Positions 26,955 to 36,273 are shown, numbered from the stretch's first letter. The stretch: DNA of 64,000 nucleotides from Rhodophyticola sp. CCM32 (GCF_004751985.1 NZ_CP038492.1:124001-188000); one strand, 5' to 3'. Made by a program: numbers and translations. Notes: generated from the sequence alone by a model not told the origin.

Positions 26955-29479
26955 TCACGGGTGCGCAGCACCTGTGCCGGGCGCGCCGCCAGCGGGCGGA
27001 GCGCAAAGGCAAGACCCGCCAGCAATGTGGCCATTGCCCCGCCTGCGATGATCGCCAGTGCCGGAGCCGCCATGAAACGGAACCCGGCTTCCATCACGAA
27101 TGTCATCACCGCCCAACCGGCAAGCGTGCCCGCACCGATTGCCACGATCCCGGCGGCGGCCCCCAATATCGCGGAGCGCAGCGCAAAACTGGCCAGAATG
27201 CGCGTCCGCGAGGCGCCGATAGTTTTCAGAATGGCGGCCTCGAACACCCGGCCACGTTCCCCCGCGGCGGCGGCACCGATCAGCACGATGAACCCGGTCA
27301 GAAGCGTGGCCGCCGCCCCGTAGGATGTGGCCGCCGCAAGGCCTGACAGGGCATCGGCCACCCGTTCCAGCGCGTCCCGCATGCGGATCGCGGTGATATT
27401 GGGTGCGGCTGTGGCCACATCGCGGAGGATTTGTGCCTCGGCCTGTTCTTCCGCGTAGACTGTGGCGATATGGGTGTGCGGGGCGCCTGCCAGCGCGTTT
27501 TGCGACATGGTCAGGATAAAACCGATACCGGCGTTCGAGAAATCGACCTCGCGCAGGGCGGCGATGGTCGCGGTGATGTCGCGGCCAAGGATGTTGACGG
27601 TGATCTCATCACCGATGCCCAACCCGATCTCTGCGGCCTCCTCGGCGGCAAAGGCGACCAGCGGCGGGCCTGCATAGCTGTCGGGCCACCAGGTTCCGGC
27701 GGTGATCTCTTCGGTCGGCGGTGCCGTGGTCAGATAGGTGACACCCCGGTCGCCCTGCAACACCCAGTGATCGGCGGCGACCTCCTGCGCGGGGCGCCCG
27801 TTGATCCGGGTGATGACACCGCGCAGCATCGGCGCGGTCTCGACACGGCTGACACCAGGGTCGGTTTCAACCCGGTTCAGGAAGCCCGGCAACTGGTCAT
27901 TCTGGATATCGACGAAGAAATATGAGGGTGCCACATCGGGCAGATCATCGGTCAGGGCGCTGCGCAGGTTGCTGTCGATCTGCCCCACTGCGGCCAGCAC
28001 TGTCAGGCCAAGCCCGAGGGATAGAACGACCGAGCCTGCCTCGGATCCCGGCGCGCCGACCGCCCCAAGCGCCAGGCGCAGCGCCGTTCGGCCCCGGGCC
28101 ATGCGGGCCCGGGCCAGACGGCGGCAAAGCATACGCACGAACAGGGCCGAAAGCGCAAGCAGTGCCAGCGCGATCAGAACCCCGCCAGCGGTGAAGAGGG
28201 CAAGCTGCGGAATGCCCGAAAGCCAGGCGGCCAGACCCACAAGCGTGGCGGTCAGCGCAGCGGTCAGACCCAGATAGATCAGCCGTGGCCGCGCGCCGGA
28301 CGGGTTTGACACTGCCCTGTAAAGGGCTGCAGCGCGGATATGTTCCGTGCGGGCCAGCGGCCAGAGCGTGAAGATCAGCGCTGTCAGACCGCCATACAGC
28401 GCGGCCTCGGCCAAAGGGGCCAGATGGATACCGAAACTGGCAGGCACGGGCAATTGCGCCTGGATCAACGGGGCCAGCGCCAGTGGTGCCAGCCCACCAA
28501 GGATCAGGCCAAGCGCAAGGCCTGTCACGGTCAGAACCCCGATTTGCAGGAAATAGACGGCAAAGATTATGCGCCCCTCCGCGCCCAGGGTTTTCAGGGT
28601 GGCGATGGTGGCGGTCTTGCCCTCCAGATAGGTGCGGATTGCCGAGGAGATGCCGACCCCGCCAACCGCCAGCCCGGCCAGCCCCACAAGCACAAGAAAC
28701 GCGCCGATCCGGTCGATGAAACGCTGGATGCCGGGGGCGCCATTGCGGCTGTCGCGCCAGCGCAGACCGGTATCGCGAAACCGCGTGAGCGCACCGTCTT
28801 CCAGCGGTTGCAGAACGGTGCCTTCGGGCAGGCGCAGGCGGTATTGGCTGTTATAAAGCGTGCCCGGCTGCAACAGACCGGACCTTGCCAGCCCGTCAAG
28901 GCTGACAATGCTGCGGGGGCCAAGGGAAAACCCGCCCGCCGCGCTATCGGGTTCCGTCTCAAGCAGGGCGGTCAGGCGGAAGACCTGCGTGCCAAGGCGA
29001 AAACTGTCGCCCGGTTGCAGGCCCAACCGGTCTGCAAGCACGGGCTGCATGATGCCACCGGGCAGGCCATCGGTTTCGGCCAGGGCCTGGGCGATGGGAA
29101 TATCCGGTGACAGCACGACCTGCCCGTAAAGCGGGTAGAGATTATCGACGCCGCGCACCTGGGTCAGGGCCTGTTCAGGCCCGTCCGGCCCGTCGACCAC
29201 CGCCATGGAGCGGAAATCGACCGTTTCGGAAATTGCGCTGGCATGGGTCTCCATCCAGGCGCGTTCATCTGTCGTGGCCATGCGATAGGTAAAGGACATC
29301 TCGGCATCGCCGCCCAGGATCACCGCGCCCTCCCGCGCCAGCCCTTCCTCAATCGACACCCGGACAGAACCGACGGCGGCAATGGCCGCAACCCCAAGGG
29401 CCAGGCACGCCAGAAAGACGCGAAACCCGTGCAGGCCCCCGCGCAGTTCCCGGCGGGCAATGCGGAACGCAACGCTCAT
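26951..29479 (-). CDS. FtsX-like ABC transporter permease (YbbP type)
   Basis: An 842-residue permease with one N-terminal helix (about 17-40), a large periplasmic domain (about 45-240), and two FtsX blocks: around residues 255-400 (FLVLVGLAGLAVGGVGISSAIRTYLEGKTATIATLKTLGA) and at the C-terminus (TGFIVLIGAAAAGERGRVFEAAILKTIGASRTRIL...FALRPLAARPAQVLRTRD). This is the duplicated FtsX layout of YbbP-type exporters. It overlaps the ATPase gene by 4 bases (ATGA). With the divergent tesA-like gene it forms the ybbA-ybbP-tesA-like arrangement found widely. Such systems are thought to move lipophilic or lipoprotein-like substrates; the actual cargo is unknown. Confidence 0.92.
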   Translation of the reverse strand: MSVAFRIARRELRGGLHGFRVFLACLALGVAAIAAVGSVRVSIEEGLAREGAVILGGDAEMSFTYRMATTDERAWMETHASAISETVDFRSMAVVDGPDGPEQALTQVRGVDNLYPLYGQVVLSPDIPIAQALAETDGLPGGIMQPVLADRLGLQPGDSFRLGTQVFRLTALLETEPDSAAGGFSLGPRSIVSLDGLARSGLLQPGTLYNSQYRLRLPEGTVLQPLEDGALTRFRDTGLRWRDSRNGAPGIQRFIDRIGAFLVLVGLAGLAVGGVGISSAIRTYLEGKTATIATLKTLGAEGRIIFAVYFLQIGVLTVTGLALGLILGGLAPLALAPLIQAQLPVPASFGIHLAPLAEAALYGGLTALIFTLWPLARTEHIRAAALYRAVSNPSGARPRLIYLGLTAALTATLVGLAAWLSGIPQLALFTAGGVLIALALLALSALFVRMLCRRLARARMARGRTALRLALGAVGAPGSEAGSVVLSLGLGLTVLAAVGQIDSNLRSALTDDLPDVAPSYFFVDIQNDQLPGFLNRVETDPGVSRVETAPMLRGVITRINGRPAQEVAADHWVLQGDRGVTYLTTAPPTEEITAGTWWPDSYAGPPLVAFAAEEAAEIGLGIGDEITVNILGRDITATIAALREVDFSNAGIGFILTMSQNALAGAPHTHIATVYAEEQAEAQILRDVATAAPNITAIRMRDALERVADALSGLAAATSYGAAATLLTGFIVLIGAAAAGERGRVFEAAILKTIGASRTRILASFALRSAILGAAAGIVAIGAGTLAGWAVMTFVMEAGFRFMAAPALAIIAGGAMATLLAGLAFALRPLAARPAQVLRTRD

Positions 29480-30171
29480 TCCGCGGCGGCGCGGGGCGCG
29501 GTATCGTCGATCCGGCCATCGCGCAGGCGGATCACCCGGTCACAGCGCGCCGCCAGATCAGCCGCATGGGTGACCAGCACCAGCGTGGTGCCATGCCGGT
29601 CGCGCAGCCCGAACAGCAGATCCATGATCGCCCTGCCATTTGCCTCATCCAGATTGCCGGTGGGTTCATCGGCCAGAAGGATATCGGGCCGGGGGGCGGC
29701 GGCACGGGCAAGTGCGACGCGCTGTTGTTCTCCCCCCGACATTTGCGACGGGTAATGGTGCAGCCGGTCAGCAAGGCCAACGCCCGACAACTCTGTCTCG
29801 GCCCGGTCGAACGCATCGCGGTGGCCGGCCAGTTCCAGCGGTGTGGCGACATTTTCCAACGCTGTCATCGTTGGAATAAGGTGGAAGGATTGAAACACCA
29901 CCCCCATATGTTTGCGACGAAAGCGGGCCAGTTGGTCTTCGCTCATCGCTGTCAGGTCATGGCCCCCAGCCATGACGCTACCGCCCGTGGCGCGGTCCAG
30001 CCCGCCCATGAGCATAAGGAGAGATGATTTGCCAGACCCAGACGGCCCGACCAGCCCCACGGTTTCGCCGCCCATGATCTGCAAGGTGATGCCATGCAGG
30101 ATGTCGATGCGACCGGCATTGCCGTCAAGCGTGAGTTTTGTGTCGGTCAGGGACAGGATCGGCTTGGCCAT
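29476..30171 (-). CDS. ABC transporter ATP-binding protein (YbbA/LolD type)
   Basis: A 231-residue ATPase of the LolD/YbbA class. Walker A is GPSGSGKSS (about 46-54), the signature is MSGGEQQRVALARA, Walker B is DILLADEPTGNLD, and the H-loop is LVTHAADLA. I start at MAKPILSL (30169-30171) by family comparison. A much longer frame upstream runs through the divergent tesA-like gene and is not coding. Its start codon shares the CATG at 30169-30172 with the start of tesA on the other strand. It partners the FtsX-like permease. Confidence 0.93.
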   Translation of the reverse strand: MAKPILSLTDTKLTLDGNAGRIDILHGITLQIMGGETVGLVGPSGSGKSSLLMLMGGLDRATGGSVMAGGHDLTAMSEDQLARFRRKHMGVVFQSFHLIPTMTALENVATPLELAGHRDAFDRAETELSGVGLADRLHHYPSQMSGGEQQRVALARAAAPRPDILLADEPTGNLDEANGRAIMDLLFGLRDRHGTTLVLVTHAADLAARCDRVIRLRDGRIDDTAPRAAAE

Positions 30172-30865
30172 GCTGCGGCGCCTCGGGTCTTTGCGTTCCC
30201 TCGCATATGGGGTGCGCGGCGCATTGGGCAAGGTTGTTCTGGCAGGGTTTTTCGGGCTGTCAGCCGGGCCGGTAACCGCCGATGAGATCACCATTGCCGC
30301 TTTGGGTGACAGTCTGACCCAGGGCTATGGTCTGGTGCAGGAGGACGGGTTCGTTCCGCAACTGCAAGCCTGGCTGCGGGTGCGGGGCCATGAGGTGACG
30401 GTGATCAATGCAGGTGTGTCAGGCGATACAACCGCAGGCGGGCTGGCACGGGTCGGCTGGACCCTGACGCCCGAGGTGGATGCGATGATCGTGGCCCTGG
30501 GCGGCAATGACCTGCTGCGCGGGATCGCGCCCGAGGTCTCGCGCGCCAATCTGGACGGGATCTTGCAGGCGGCCCGGGCGGCCGATGTTGCGGTGTTGCT
30601 GGTGGGGTTGCAGGCGCCGGGAAATTACGGGCCGGATTATCAGGCCGCTTTCAACGCAATGTACCCGGAACTGGCGGCGGAATATGATGTGCGTCATGCA
30701 GAGAGTTTTCTGGCCGGGCTTGAGGCCGTGGCCGGGGAGCCGGGCGCTTTGGGCCGCTATATGCAAAGCGATGGTCTCCACCCCAATGCGGAAGGCGTGG
30801 CGCTGATCGTTCAGGCTTTGGGACCGCAGGTCGAGGCGCTGATCGCAGAGGCTCGGGGGGTGTAG
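30170..30865 (+). CDS. tesA: SGNH-hydrolase esterase, TesA/arylesterase type, exported
   Basis: A 231-residue GDSL/SGNH esterase. ALGDSLTQGYGL carries the catalytic Ser, VSGDTTAGG the oxyanion Gly, VALGGNDLLRG the Asn, and SDGLHPNAEG the Asp and His. The first 37 residues (LGKVVLAGFFGLSAGPVTA-D) look like a Sec signal peptide, so it acts in the periplasm on acyl esters or thioesters. The ATG at 30170 overlaps the start codon of the divergent ABC ATPase; an in-frame GTG at 30212 is a possible shorter start that still keeps a signal-like segment. Palindrome copy C lies 7 bases after the stop. Confidence 0.92.
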   Translation: MLRRLGSLRSLAYGVRGALGKVVLAGFFGLSAGPVTADEITIAALGDSLTQGYGLVQEDGFVPQLQAWLRVRGHEVTVINAGVSGDTTAGGLARVGWTLTPEVDAMIVALGGNDLLRGIAPEVSRANLDGILQAARAADVAVLLVGLQAPGNYGPDYQAAFNAMYPELAAEYDVRHAESFLAGLEAVAGEPGALGRYMQSDGLHPNAEGVALIVQALGPQVEALIAEARGV

Positions 30866-30871
30866 GCGGAT

Positions 30872-30914
30872 CGGAATTCCCGAGAATTCCGTTACGGAAA
30901 ACGCGCGTTTTCCG
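30872..30914. repeat. Tandem palindromes, copy C (units X and Y)
   Basis: Unit X at 30873-30890 is GGAATTC-CCGA-GAATTCC, and unit Y at 30896-30913 is GGAAAAC-GCGC-GTTTTCC, perfect and extended by one C/G pair. The spacer is 5 bases (23 bases start to start). It fills the 59-base gap between the converging tesA-like and glpR genes. Confidence 0.9.
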
Positions 30915-30924
30915 GTACTTATCT

Positions 30925-31692
30925 CTATGTCTGCTCTGCAATCGTGATCTGGGTTTCCGCCTCATGGCAGAGATCGCGCAACGGGGCGGGCGGCGGCGCA
31001 TCGGTGACCCAATGGTCAAGCTCCCCCAGCCCGGCGATGCGCACGGGGGCGCTGCGGGTCAGTTTGCCCGTATCGGCCACCAGAATCGCACCGCGCGCCT
31101 GATCAAGGATTGCGCGGGCAACCCGCACTTCCGACAGGTCGAAATCAAGCAGGTCGCCCGATGCGTCCAGTGCCGAACTGCCGATCACCGCCAGATCGAC
31201 CTTGAACTGGCGGATGGTCTGCACCGCCAGATCCCCCACCAGCCCACCATCTGCCCGGCGCAGGCTGCCCCCGGTCAGCACCACCTCTGCCGTGGGGTTT
31301 GGCGCAAGGCTTTGCGCCACATTCATGTTGTTGGTCACGATCATGAGGTTTGTATGAGCATGCAGCGCCCGGGCCACCGCCTCGGTCGTGGTGCCGATAT
31401 TCAGGAACAGGGACGCGCCATTGGGGATCAGGGCCGCCGTAGCGCGCCCGATCGCGTCTTTCGCCCCGGCATTCAGACGTCGCCGGGTCTCATAACCGAT
31501 ATTTGTGACGCCCGAGGGCAGAACAGCCCCACCATGAATGCGGTCCAGCACGGCGGCGTCGCACATTTCGCTCAGATCGCGGCGGATGGTCTGTACCGTC
31601 ACCGCGAAGGAATGCGCCAGATCCTCCACCATCACCCGGCCCTGGGCACGGGCGAGTGTAAGGATGTCGGACTGGCGCGGGGTCAGGGGCAT
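30925..31692 (-). CDS. glpR: DeoR family transcriptional regulator, GlpR-like
   Basis: A 255-residue DeoR-family repressor. The N-terminal helix-turn-helix is ILTLARAQGRVMVEDLAHSFAVTVQTIRRDLSEM, and the C-terminal DeoRC sugar-phosphate sensor includes FLNIGTTTEAVARAL, VTNNMNVAQSL and VLTGGSLRRADGGLVGDLAV. In family members the ligand is a sugar phosphate; with glpD and glpK divergent at 31802, glycerol 3-phosphate is likely. I start at MPLTPRQSD (31690-31692), since the longer frame upstream lacks similarity and would cover the promoter region. Confidence 0.9.
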   Translation of the reverse strand: MPLTPRQSDILTLARAQGRVMVEDLAHSFAVTVQTIRRDLSEMCDAAVLDRIHGGAVLPSGVTNIGYETRRRLNAGAKDAIGRATAALIPNGASLFLNIGTTTEAVARALHAHTNLMIVTNNMNVAQSLAPNPTAEVVLTGGSLRRADGGLVGDLAVQTIRQFKVDLAVIGSSALDASGDLLDFDLSEVRVARAILDQARGAILVADTGKLTRSAPVRIAGLGELDHWVTDAPPPAPLRDLCHEAETQITIAEQT

Positions 31693-31801
31693 GCTGTGCT
31701 TTCGGTTTCCTGGGTTATAACGAAGAATTTCGAACATGAAAATTGACAAAACGAATATCGCGTGAGATCACAGAGCGATCTTCTGAAAAAGGCGGCCCGT
31801 C
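31693..31801. promoter_or_regulatory. glpR-glpD divergent promoter region
   Basis: The 109-base AT-rich gap has several TTCG/CGAA half-sites (GAAGAATTTCGAA near 31721-31733 and AACGAAT near 31750), a pattern suited to tandem binding of a DeoR-type repressor between the two start codons. The glpD start is GTG at 31802. The operator assignment is an inference from spacing and composition. Confidence 0.5.
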
Positions 31802-33363
31802 GTGACCCAGATCTATGACCTGTTCATCATCGGCGGTGGCATCAATGGTTGTGGCATCGCGCGGGATGCGACCGGGCGCGGGCTGTCGGTCTGTCTGGCG
31901 GAAAAGGGCGATCTGGCCGGGGCGACATCCTCGGCCTCGACCAAGCTGTTCCATGGCGGTTTGCGCTATCTGGAGTATTTCGAGGTCGGGCTGGTGCGCA
32001 AGGCGCTGGCCGAGCGGGAAACGCTGCTCCGCGCGATGCCGCATATCAGCTGGCCGATGCGCTTTGTGCTGCCGCTGTCCGGGGATATGCGGTTCGACAA
32101 TCAGACGCCGACCTCGCGGTTATTGTCTTTCGTGATGCCCTGGATGCGCGGGCGGCGGCCTGACTGGCTGATCCGTCTGGGGCTTGTGTTCTATGACCAT
32201 CTGGGCGGGCGGAAGATATTGCCCGCGACACAAACACTGCACCTGCCGGGCAGTGCCGAGGGCGCGCCATTGCAGCCGCGATTTGCCAAAGCGTTCGAGT
32301 ATTCCGATTGCTGGGTGGAGGATGCCCGCCTTGTGGTGCTGAATGCACGGGACGCGGCCGAGCGCGGGGCGGAGATCCTGACCCGGGCCGAGGTGACCCA
32401 TGCGGATCGGGTGGAGGGTCTGTGGCAGGTGACGGTCATGCGCGGGGGGAACCCCGCGTGATCCGGGCCCGGGCTCTGGTCAATGCGGGCGGGCCCTGGG
32501 TGGCCGATGTGGTCCGCGACGTGGCGCGGGTAACCTCATCAGAAGGGGTGCGGCTTGTGCGTGGCAGCCATATCGTGACCCGGCGGCTGTTCGACCATGA
32601 CAAATGCTATTTCTTTCAGGGCCCCGATGGGCGGATCATCTTCGCCATCCCCTATGAGACCGATTTCACCCTGATCGGAACCACGGATGAGGAACATCAG
32701 GGCGATCCCGCCACGCCGGTCTGTACGCCGGAGGAGACGGCTTATCTTTGTCGGTTCGTGTCGGACTATTTGAAGAAACCCGTGACCGAGGAAGATGTGG
32801 TCTGGACCTATTCCGGCGTGCGCCCGCTTTATGATGACGGGGCGAAATCGGCAACGGCGGCAACGCGCGACTATGTGTTGTCGCTGGATGCGGATGGCGC
32901 GCCGATGCTGAATGTATTCGGCGGCAAGATCACCACCTACCGGAAACTGGCCGAGGCGGCGATGGCGAAACTGTCCTCCCATTTCCCGGAAGCCTCGGGG
33001 GACTGGACCGCAGGCGTGGCCCTGCCCGGTGGGGATTTCCCGGTGGATGGGTTTGGTGCTCTTGTAGAAGAATTGAAGGGGGATTTCCCCTTCCTGACCC
33101 CGCGATGGGCCCGGCGTCTGGTGCGGGCCTATGGCACCGAGGCGCGGGAGGTATTGGGCGATGCAAAAACCACCGCGGATCTGGGCCGGAATTTCGGTGC
33201 CGATCTGACCGAGGCAGAGCTTGGCTGGCTCAGGGACAGGGAATATGCTGTGACGGCTGAGGATGTTATCTGGCGGCGGTCGAAACTGGGCCTGCGCATG
33301 GATGCCGGGCAGATTGCGGCGCTGGATGCGTTTCTGGCCGATCAGGCGGCGGTCGTGAAATAA
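31802..33363 (+). pseudogene. glpD: Glycerol-3-phosphate dehydrogenase (aerobic), frameshifted
   Basis: The GTG-started first frame (31802-32461) begins with the FAD fold LFIIGGGINGCGIARDATGRG and SSASTKLFHGGLRYLE, typical of membrane-associated GlpD, which passes electrons from glycerol 3-phosphate to quinone. It stops after VTVMRGGNPA. The rest is intact in the next frame: GEPRVIRARALVNAGGPWVADV through TTDEEH, YSGVRPLYDDG and GGKITTYRKLAE to 33363. The switch is in a run of six G at 32444-32449; a seventh G would restore MRGGEPRVIRA and a protein of about 520 residues. It is either a real mutation or a homopolymer error. glpK follows after 43 bases. Confidence 0.92.
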
Positions 33364-33406
33364 GAGGCGCAAAACCATAGGCTGACAGAACAAAGGGGAG
33401 GGTACG

Positions 33407-34894
33407 ATGACCCATATTCTGGCCATTGATCAGGGGACGACATCCAGCCGGGCGATTGTTTTTGACGCGGCGCTGAAACCGCTTGCCTCGGCGCAGGAGG
33501 AATTCACCCAGCATTTCCCGCGCTCGGGCTGGGTGGAGCATGACCCATCGGATATCTGGGCGACAACCATCGGCACCTGCCGCGCGGCCCTTGAGCAAGC
33601 GGATCTGGGGCCTGGAGATATCGCCGGGATCGGCATCACCAATCAACGGGAAACCGTGCTGGTCTGGGACCGGGACACTGGCGAGCCGATCCATAACGCC
33701 ATTGTCTGGCAGGACCGGCGCACCGCAGATCTCTGTGCGCGACTGAAGGCCGACGGGCATGAGGCAATGCTGCGTCACAAGACCGGGCTGCTGCCGGACC
33801 CGTATTTTTCGGGCACCAAGCTGGCCTGGCTGCTGGAAAAGGTGGATGGCGCGCGGCAGAAGGCAGAGGCTGGTCGGCTGCTGTTCGGGACTGTGGATTG
33901 TTTTTTGATCTGGAAGCTGACCGGTGGAACCTCCCATGTGACGGATGCCACGAATGCGGCGCGGACCCTGCTTTACAATATTCGCGAAGGCACCTGGGAT
34001 GCAGAGATTTGCGGGCTGTTGAACATCCCCATGGGGATGCTGCCCGAGGTGAAGGATTGCGCCGCTGATTTCGGAATGACCCGGGCAGAGCTGTTTGGCA
34101 AACCGCTGCCCATTCTGGGTGTGGCGGGTGACCAGCAGGCCGCGACCCTTGGGCAGGCCTGTTTCCAGCCGGGGATGATGAAATCGACCTACGGGACCGG
34201 GTGTTTTGCGCTGCTCAATACCGGTGACATGCTGGTGGAAAGCCGGAACCGGATGCTGGGCACGATTGCCTATCAGTTTGATGGCAGGCCGACCTATGCG
34301 CTGGAAGGGTCGATCTTCATCGCCGGTGCAGTGGTGCAATGGTTGCGGGACGGGTTGCGGATCATCCGCAAGGCAGGGGAGACACAAGCGCTGGCAGACG
34401 CCGCCGATGAGACCCAGGATCTCTATCTTGTGCCGGCTTTCGTGGGCCTTGGCGCGCCGTATTGGGACCCGGAATGCCGGGGCGCGATCTATGGGCTGAC
34501 CCGTGGGTCAGGCCCGGCGGAATTTGCGCGGGCGGCGCTGGAAAGTGTCGGCTTTCAGACCCGCGACCTGTGGGAGGCGATGCGCGCGGACTGGCAGGGC
34601 GAAGGCGTCGAACAGGTGCTGCGCGTCGATGGCGGGATGAGCGCCTCGGACTGGACGATGCAGTTTCTGGCCGACATTCTGGGCGCGCCGGTGGACCGCC
34701 CGACCGTCTTGGAGACAACAGCATTGGGGGTGGCCTGGACCGCAGGTATGCGCGCGGGTGTGTACCCGGATCAGGCGGGGTTTGCCGCCGGTTGGGCGTT
34801 GGACCAGACATTCCGCCCGAAGATGGACGCGGGCAGGCGAGAGGCGCGCTATGCGGGCTGGAAGGATGCGGTGGCGCGGACGTTGAGCCGATAG
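33407..34894 (+). CDS. glpK: Glycerol kinase
   Basis: A 495-residue FGGY kinase that phosphorylates glycerol to glycerol 3-phosphate. [17 protein letters not shown] is the N-terminal phosphate loop, [28 protein letters not shown] binds glycerol, and [16 protein letters not shown] and [21 protein letters not shown] are family signatures. Length is standard. GGGGAGGG precedes the ATG. It lies in the glpD-glpK unit opposite glpR; no glycerol facilitator or transporter gene is next to it. Confidence 0.97.
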   Translation: MTHILAIDQGTTSSRAIVFDAALKPLASAQEEFTQHFPRSGWVEHDPSDIWATTIGTCRAALEQADLGPGDIAGIGITNQRETVLVWDRDTGEPIHNAIVWQDRRTADLCARLKADGHEAMLRHKTGLLPDPYFSGTKLAWLLEKVDGARQKAEAGRLLFGTVDCFLIWKLTGGTSHVTDATNAARTLLYNIREGTWDAEICGLLNIPMGMLPEVKDCAADFGMTRAELFGKPLPILGVAGDQQAATLGQACFQPGMMKSTYGTGCFALLNTGDMLVESRNRMLGTIAYQFDGRPTYALEGSIFIAGAVVQWLRDGLRIIRKAGETQALADAADETQDLYLVPAFVGLGAPYWDPECRGAIYGLTRGSGPAEFARAALESVGFQTRDLWEAMRADWQGEGVEQVLRVDGGMSASDWTMQFLADILGAPVDRPTVLETTALGVAWTAGMRAGVYPDQAGFAAGWALDQTFRPKMDAGRREARYAGWKDAVARTLSR

Positions 34895-34940
34895 CCGGAT
34901 CGGCTCAGGCCCCCCGCTGCTGCGGGACGCCATCACCGAT

Positions 34941-35005
34941 CCGGGCGCGGTCCTGCGGTCCGCGCGCCTCCGGCGGAAGTATTTTTAAGATAGAGAAGAG
35001 AGGGC
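34941..35005 (+). terminator. Hairpin after glpK with AGTATTT...AGAGAAGAG tail
   Basis: Arms GCGCGG and CCGCGC (34945-34950 and 34960-34965) form a stem, with an alternative short stem CGCC-TCC-GGCG next to it. Then follows AGTATTTTTAAGATAGAGAAGAG. The same hairpin plus TATTT...GAGAAG arrangement occurs at 17163 (minus strand) and 57516. It lies between the converging glpK and pcaC-like genes and is the likely end of the glpK transcript. Confidence 0.6.
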
Positions 35006-35016
35006 GGGGTTCGTCT

Positions 35017-35397
35017 TCAATCCGGGGTCTGCATCTCGGCCAGCGTGTCTTTGGCGATGCGGATGGCGTGATTGGCGGCGGGGACACCGGCATAGATCGC
35101 CACATGCAGCAGGGCTTCGCGGATATCGGCCTCACTCGCGCCGGTATTGGCGGTGGCGCGGACATGCATCGCCAGTTCCTCATCCTGGCCAAGCGTGGCC
35201 AGGATCGCGATGGTGATGATGGAGCGTTCGCGGAGCGGCCAGTCGGGGCGCGACCAGAGATGGCCCCATGCGGCCTCGGTGATCAGTTCCTGAAACGGGG
35301 TGTCGAAGGCGGTGCGCCGGGCCTCGGCCGCGTCCACATGGGCATTGCCCAGAACGCTGCGTCTTGTGGCCATGCCTTGTTCCCAGCGGTCGGTCAT
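35017..35397 (-). CDS. pcaC: 4-carboxymuconolactone decarboxylase
   Basis: A 126-residue carboxymuconolactone decarboxylase family protein. The N-terminal GMATRRSVLGNAHVDAAE, the middle FQELITEAAWGHLWSRPDWPLRERSIITIAILATLGQDEEL and the end EADIREALLHVAIYAGVPAANHAIRIAKDTL match true PcaC, which makes beta-ketoadipate enol-lactone from carboxymuconolactone after PcaHG and PcaB. GGAGGTAAAA precedes the ATG. It is the last gene of the minus-strand operon that begins with fumarylacetoacetase, 60 bases after the zeta-GST gene, and is not beside pcaHG (33 kb away). Confidence 0.9.
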   Translation of the reverse strand: MTDRWEQGMATRRSVLGNAHVDAAEARRTAFDTPFQELITEAAWGHLWSRPDWPLRERSIITIAILATLGQDEELAMHVRATANTGASEADIREALLHVAIYAGVPAANHAIRIAKDTLAEMQTPD

Positions 35398-35457
35398 TTT
35401 TACCTCCAGATCGCTTGATCCTTTCAGATTGGCGGATGCGTGGCGGTTTGGCCAGCC

Positions 35458-36090
35458 TCATTGCGGGGTGGCGGCCTCGGGCGTGGCGGCGGCAAAACCG
35501 GGATGGGTGGCGCAGGTGGATTGCACCGCGCGGATACGTGGGCAATCGGTGTAATCCACTTCCCAGCGGTCGGCATTGTAAAGCTGCGGGATCAGGCAGA
35601 GATCGGGCAGGGCGGGTTGGGGGCCTGTGGTAAACGGCGTGTCCTGGGGGAATTGCGCCAACAGGGCCTCGAAGGCCAGAAGGCCGGGGCGGATGAAATG
35701 CTGCATCCATTTGATGTGCGCCGGGTCTGTCCCGCCGGTGGCATGGGTGGCGACAGAGAGGTTGCAGACCGGGTGCAGATCGACCGCCAGCACATAGGCC
35801 AGAGCCTGGACCCTGGCGCGGCGCGCGGGTTCCTGCGGCAGGAGGCCCAGATCGCGGGTCTGATCGAGATAGTCGAGAATGGCGAGCGACTGGGTGAAGC
35901 TGTGCCCGTCAATCTCCAGCACCGGGACCAGACCTTGCGGGTTCCGCGCCAAATGATCCGCGCCCTTGTGATCCCGCTGCAGAAGGTTCACCTGAACCGC
36001 CTGATAGGGAAGCCCCGCCAGATTGAGCGCGATACGCACCCGGTAGCTGGCGGAGGATTTCGGGTAATCATAGAGGATGATATCACTCAT
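35458..36090 (-). CDS. maiA: Maleylacetoacetate/maleylpyruvate isomerase-like zeta-class GST
   Basis: A 210-residue glutathione transferase of the zeta class. KSSASYRVRIALNLAGL is the zeta active-site loop (usually SSCSxRVR), QGLVPVLEIDGHSFTQSLAILDYLD is the glutathione-binding site, and ALAYVLAVDLHPVCNLSV is typical of maleylacetoacetate isomerases. Such enzymes convert maleylacetoacetate or maleylpyruvate to fumaryl products. With a fumarylacetoacetase in the same operon, this step fits homogentisate- or gentisate-type ring-cleavage products. Its start overlaps the DUF2783 stop (ATGA). Confidence 0.9.
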   Translation of the reverse strand: MSDIILYDYPKSSASYRVRIALNLAGLPYQAVQVNLLQRDHKGADHLARNPQGLVPVLEIDGHSFTQSLAILDYLDQTRDLGLLPQEPARRARVQALAYVLAVDLHPVCNLSVATHATGGTDPAHIKWMQHFIRPGLLAFEALLAQFPQDTPFTTGPQPALPDLCLIPQLYNADRWEVDYTDCPRIRAVQSTCATHPGFAAATPEAATPQ

Positions 36091-36269
36091 GCGGCGGCCT
36101 TGAGCGCGGCCGAGAGGATCGCCCGGTCGCCGATCTGGTTGCTGAGGATCAGGATCAGCCGGGCGTTCAGCGCGTCGCTTTCGGCTTTGCCGAGACCGTC
36201 ATGGGCGGCCAGCAACTCCTGGTAGAACCCATCCTGATCGGGGATGTTGGGGATGTCTGTCAGGGGCAT
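36087..36269 (-). CDS. DUF2783 small protein
   Basis: A 60-residue protein of the DUF2783 family (LTDIPNIPDQDGFYQELLAAHDGLGKAESDALNARLILILSNQIGD). I start at MPLTDIPNI (36267-36269), 4 bases after the FAD hydroxylase stop, since the longer frame overlaps that gene. DUF2783 genes are usually next to flavin hydroxylase genes of this type, suggesting a partner or assembly role. No catalytic residue is apparent. Confidence 0.85.
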   Translation of the reverse strand: MPLTDIPNIPDQDGFYQELLAAHDGLGKAESDALNARLILILSNQIGDRAILSAALKAAA

Positions 36270-36273
36270 CGGA

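Noticed and set aside
30872..30914. Palindromic copies considered as a CRISPR array or simple rho-independent terminators
   Set aside because: No unique spacers of 30-40 bases and no T-runs; units differ from one another and come in twos or threes.
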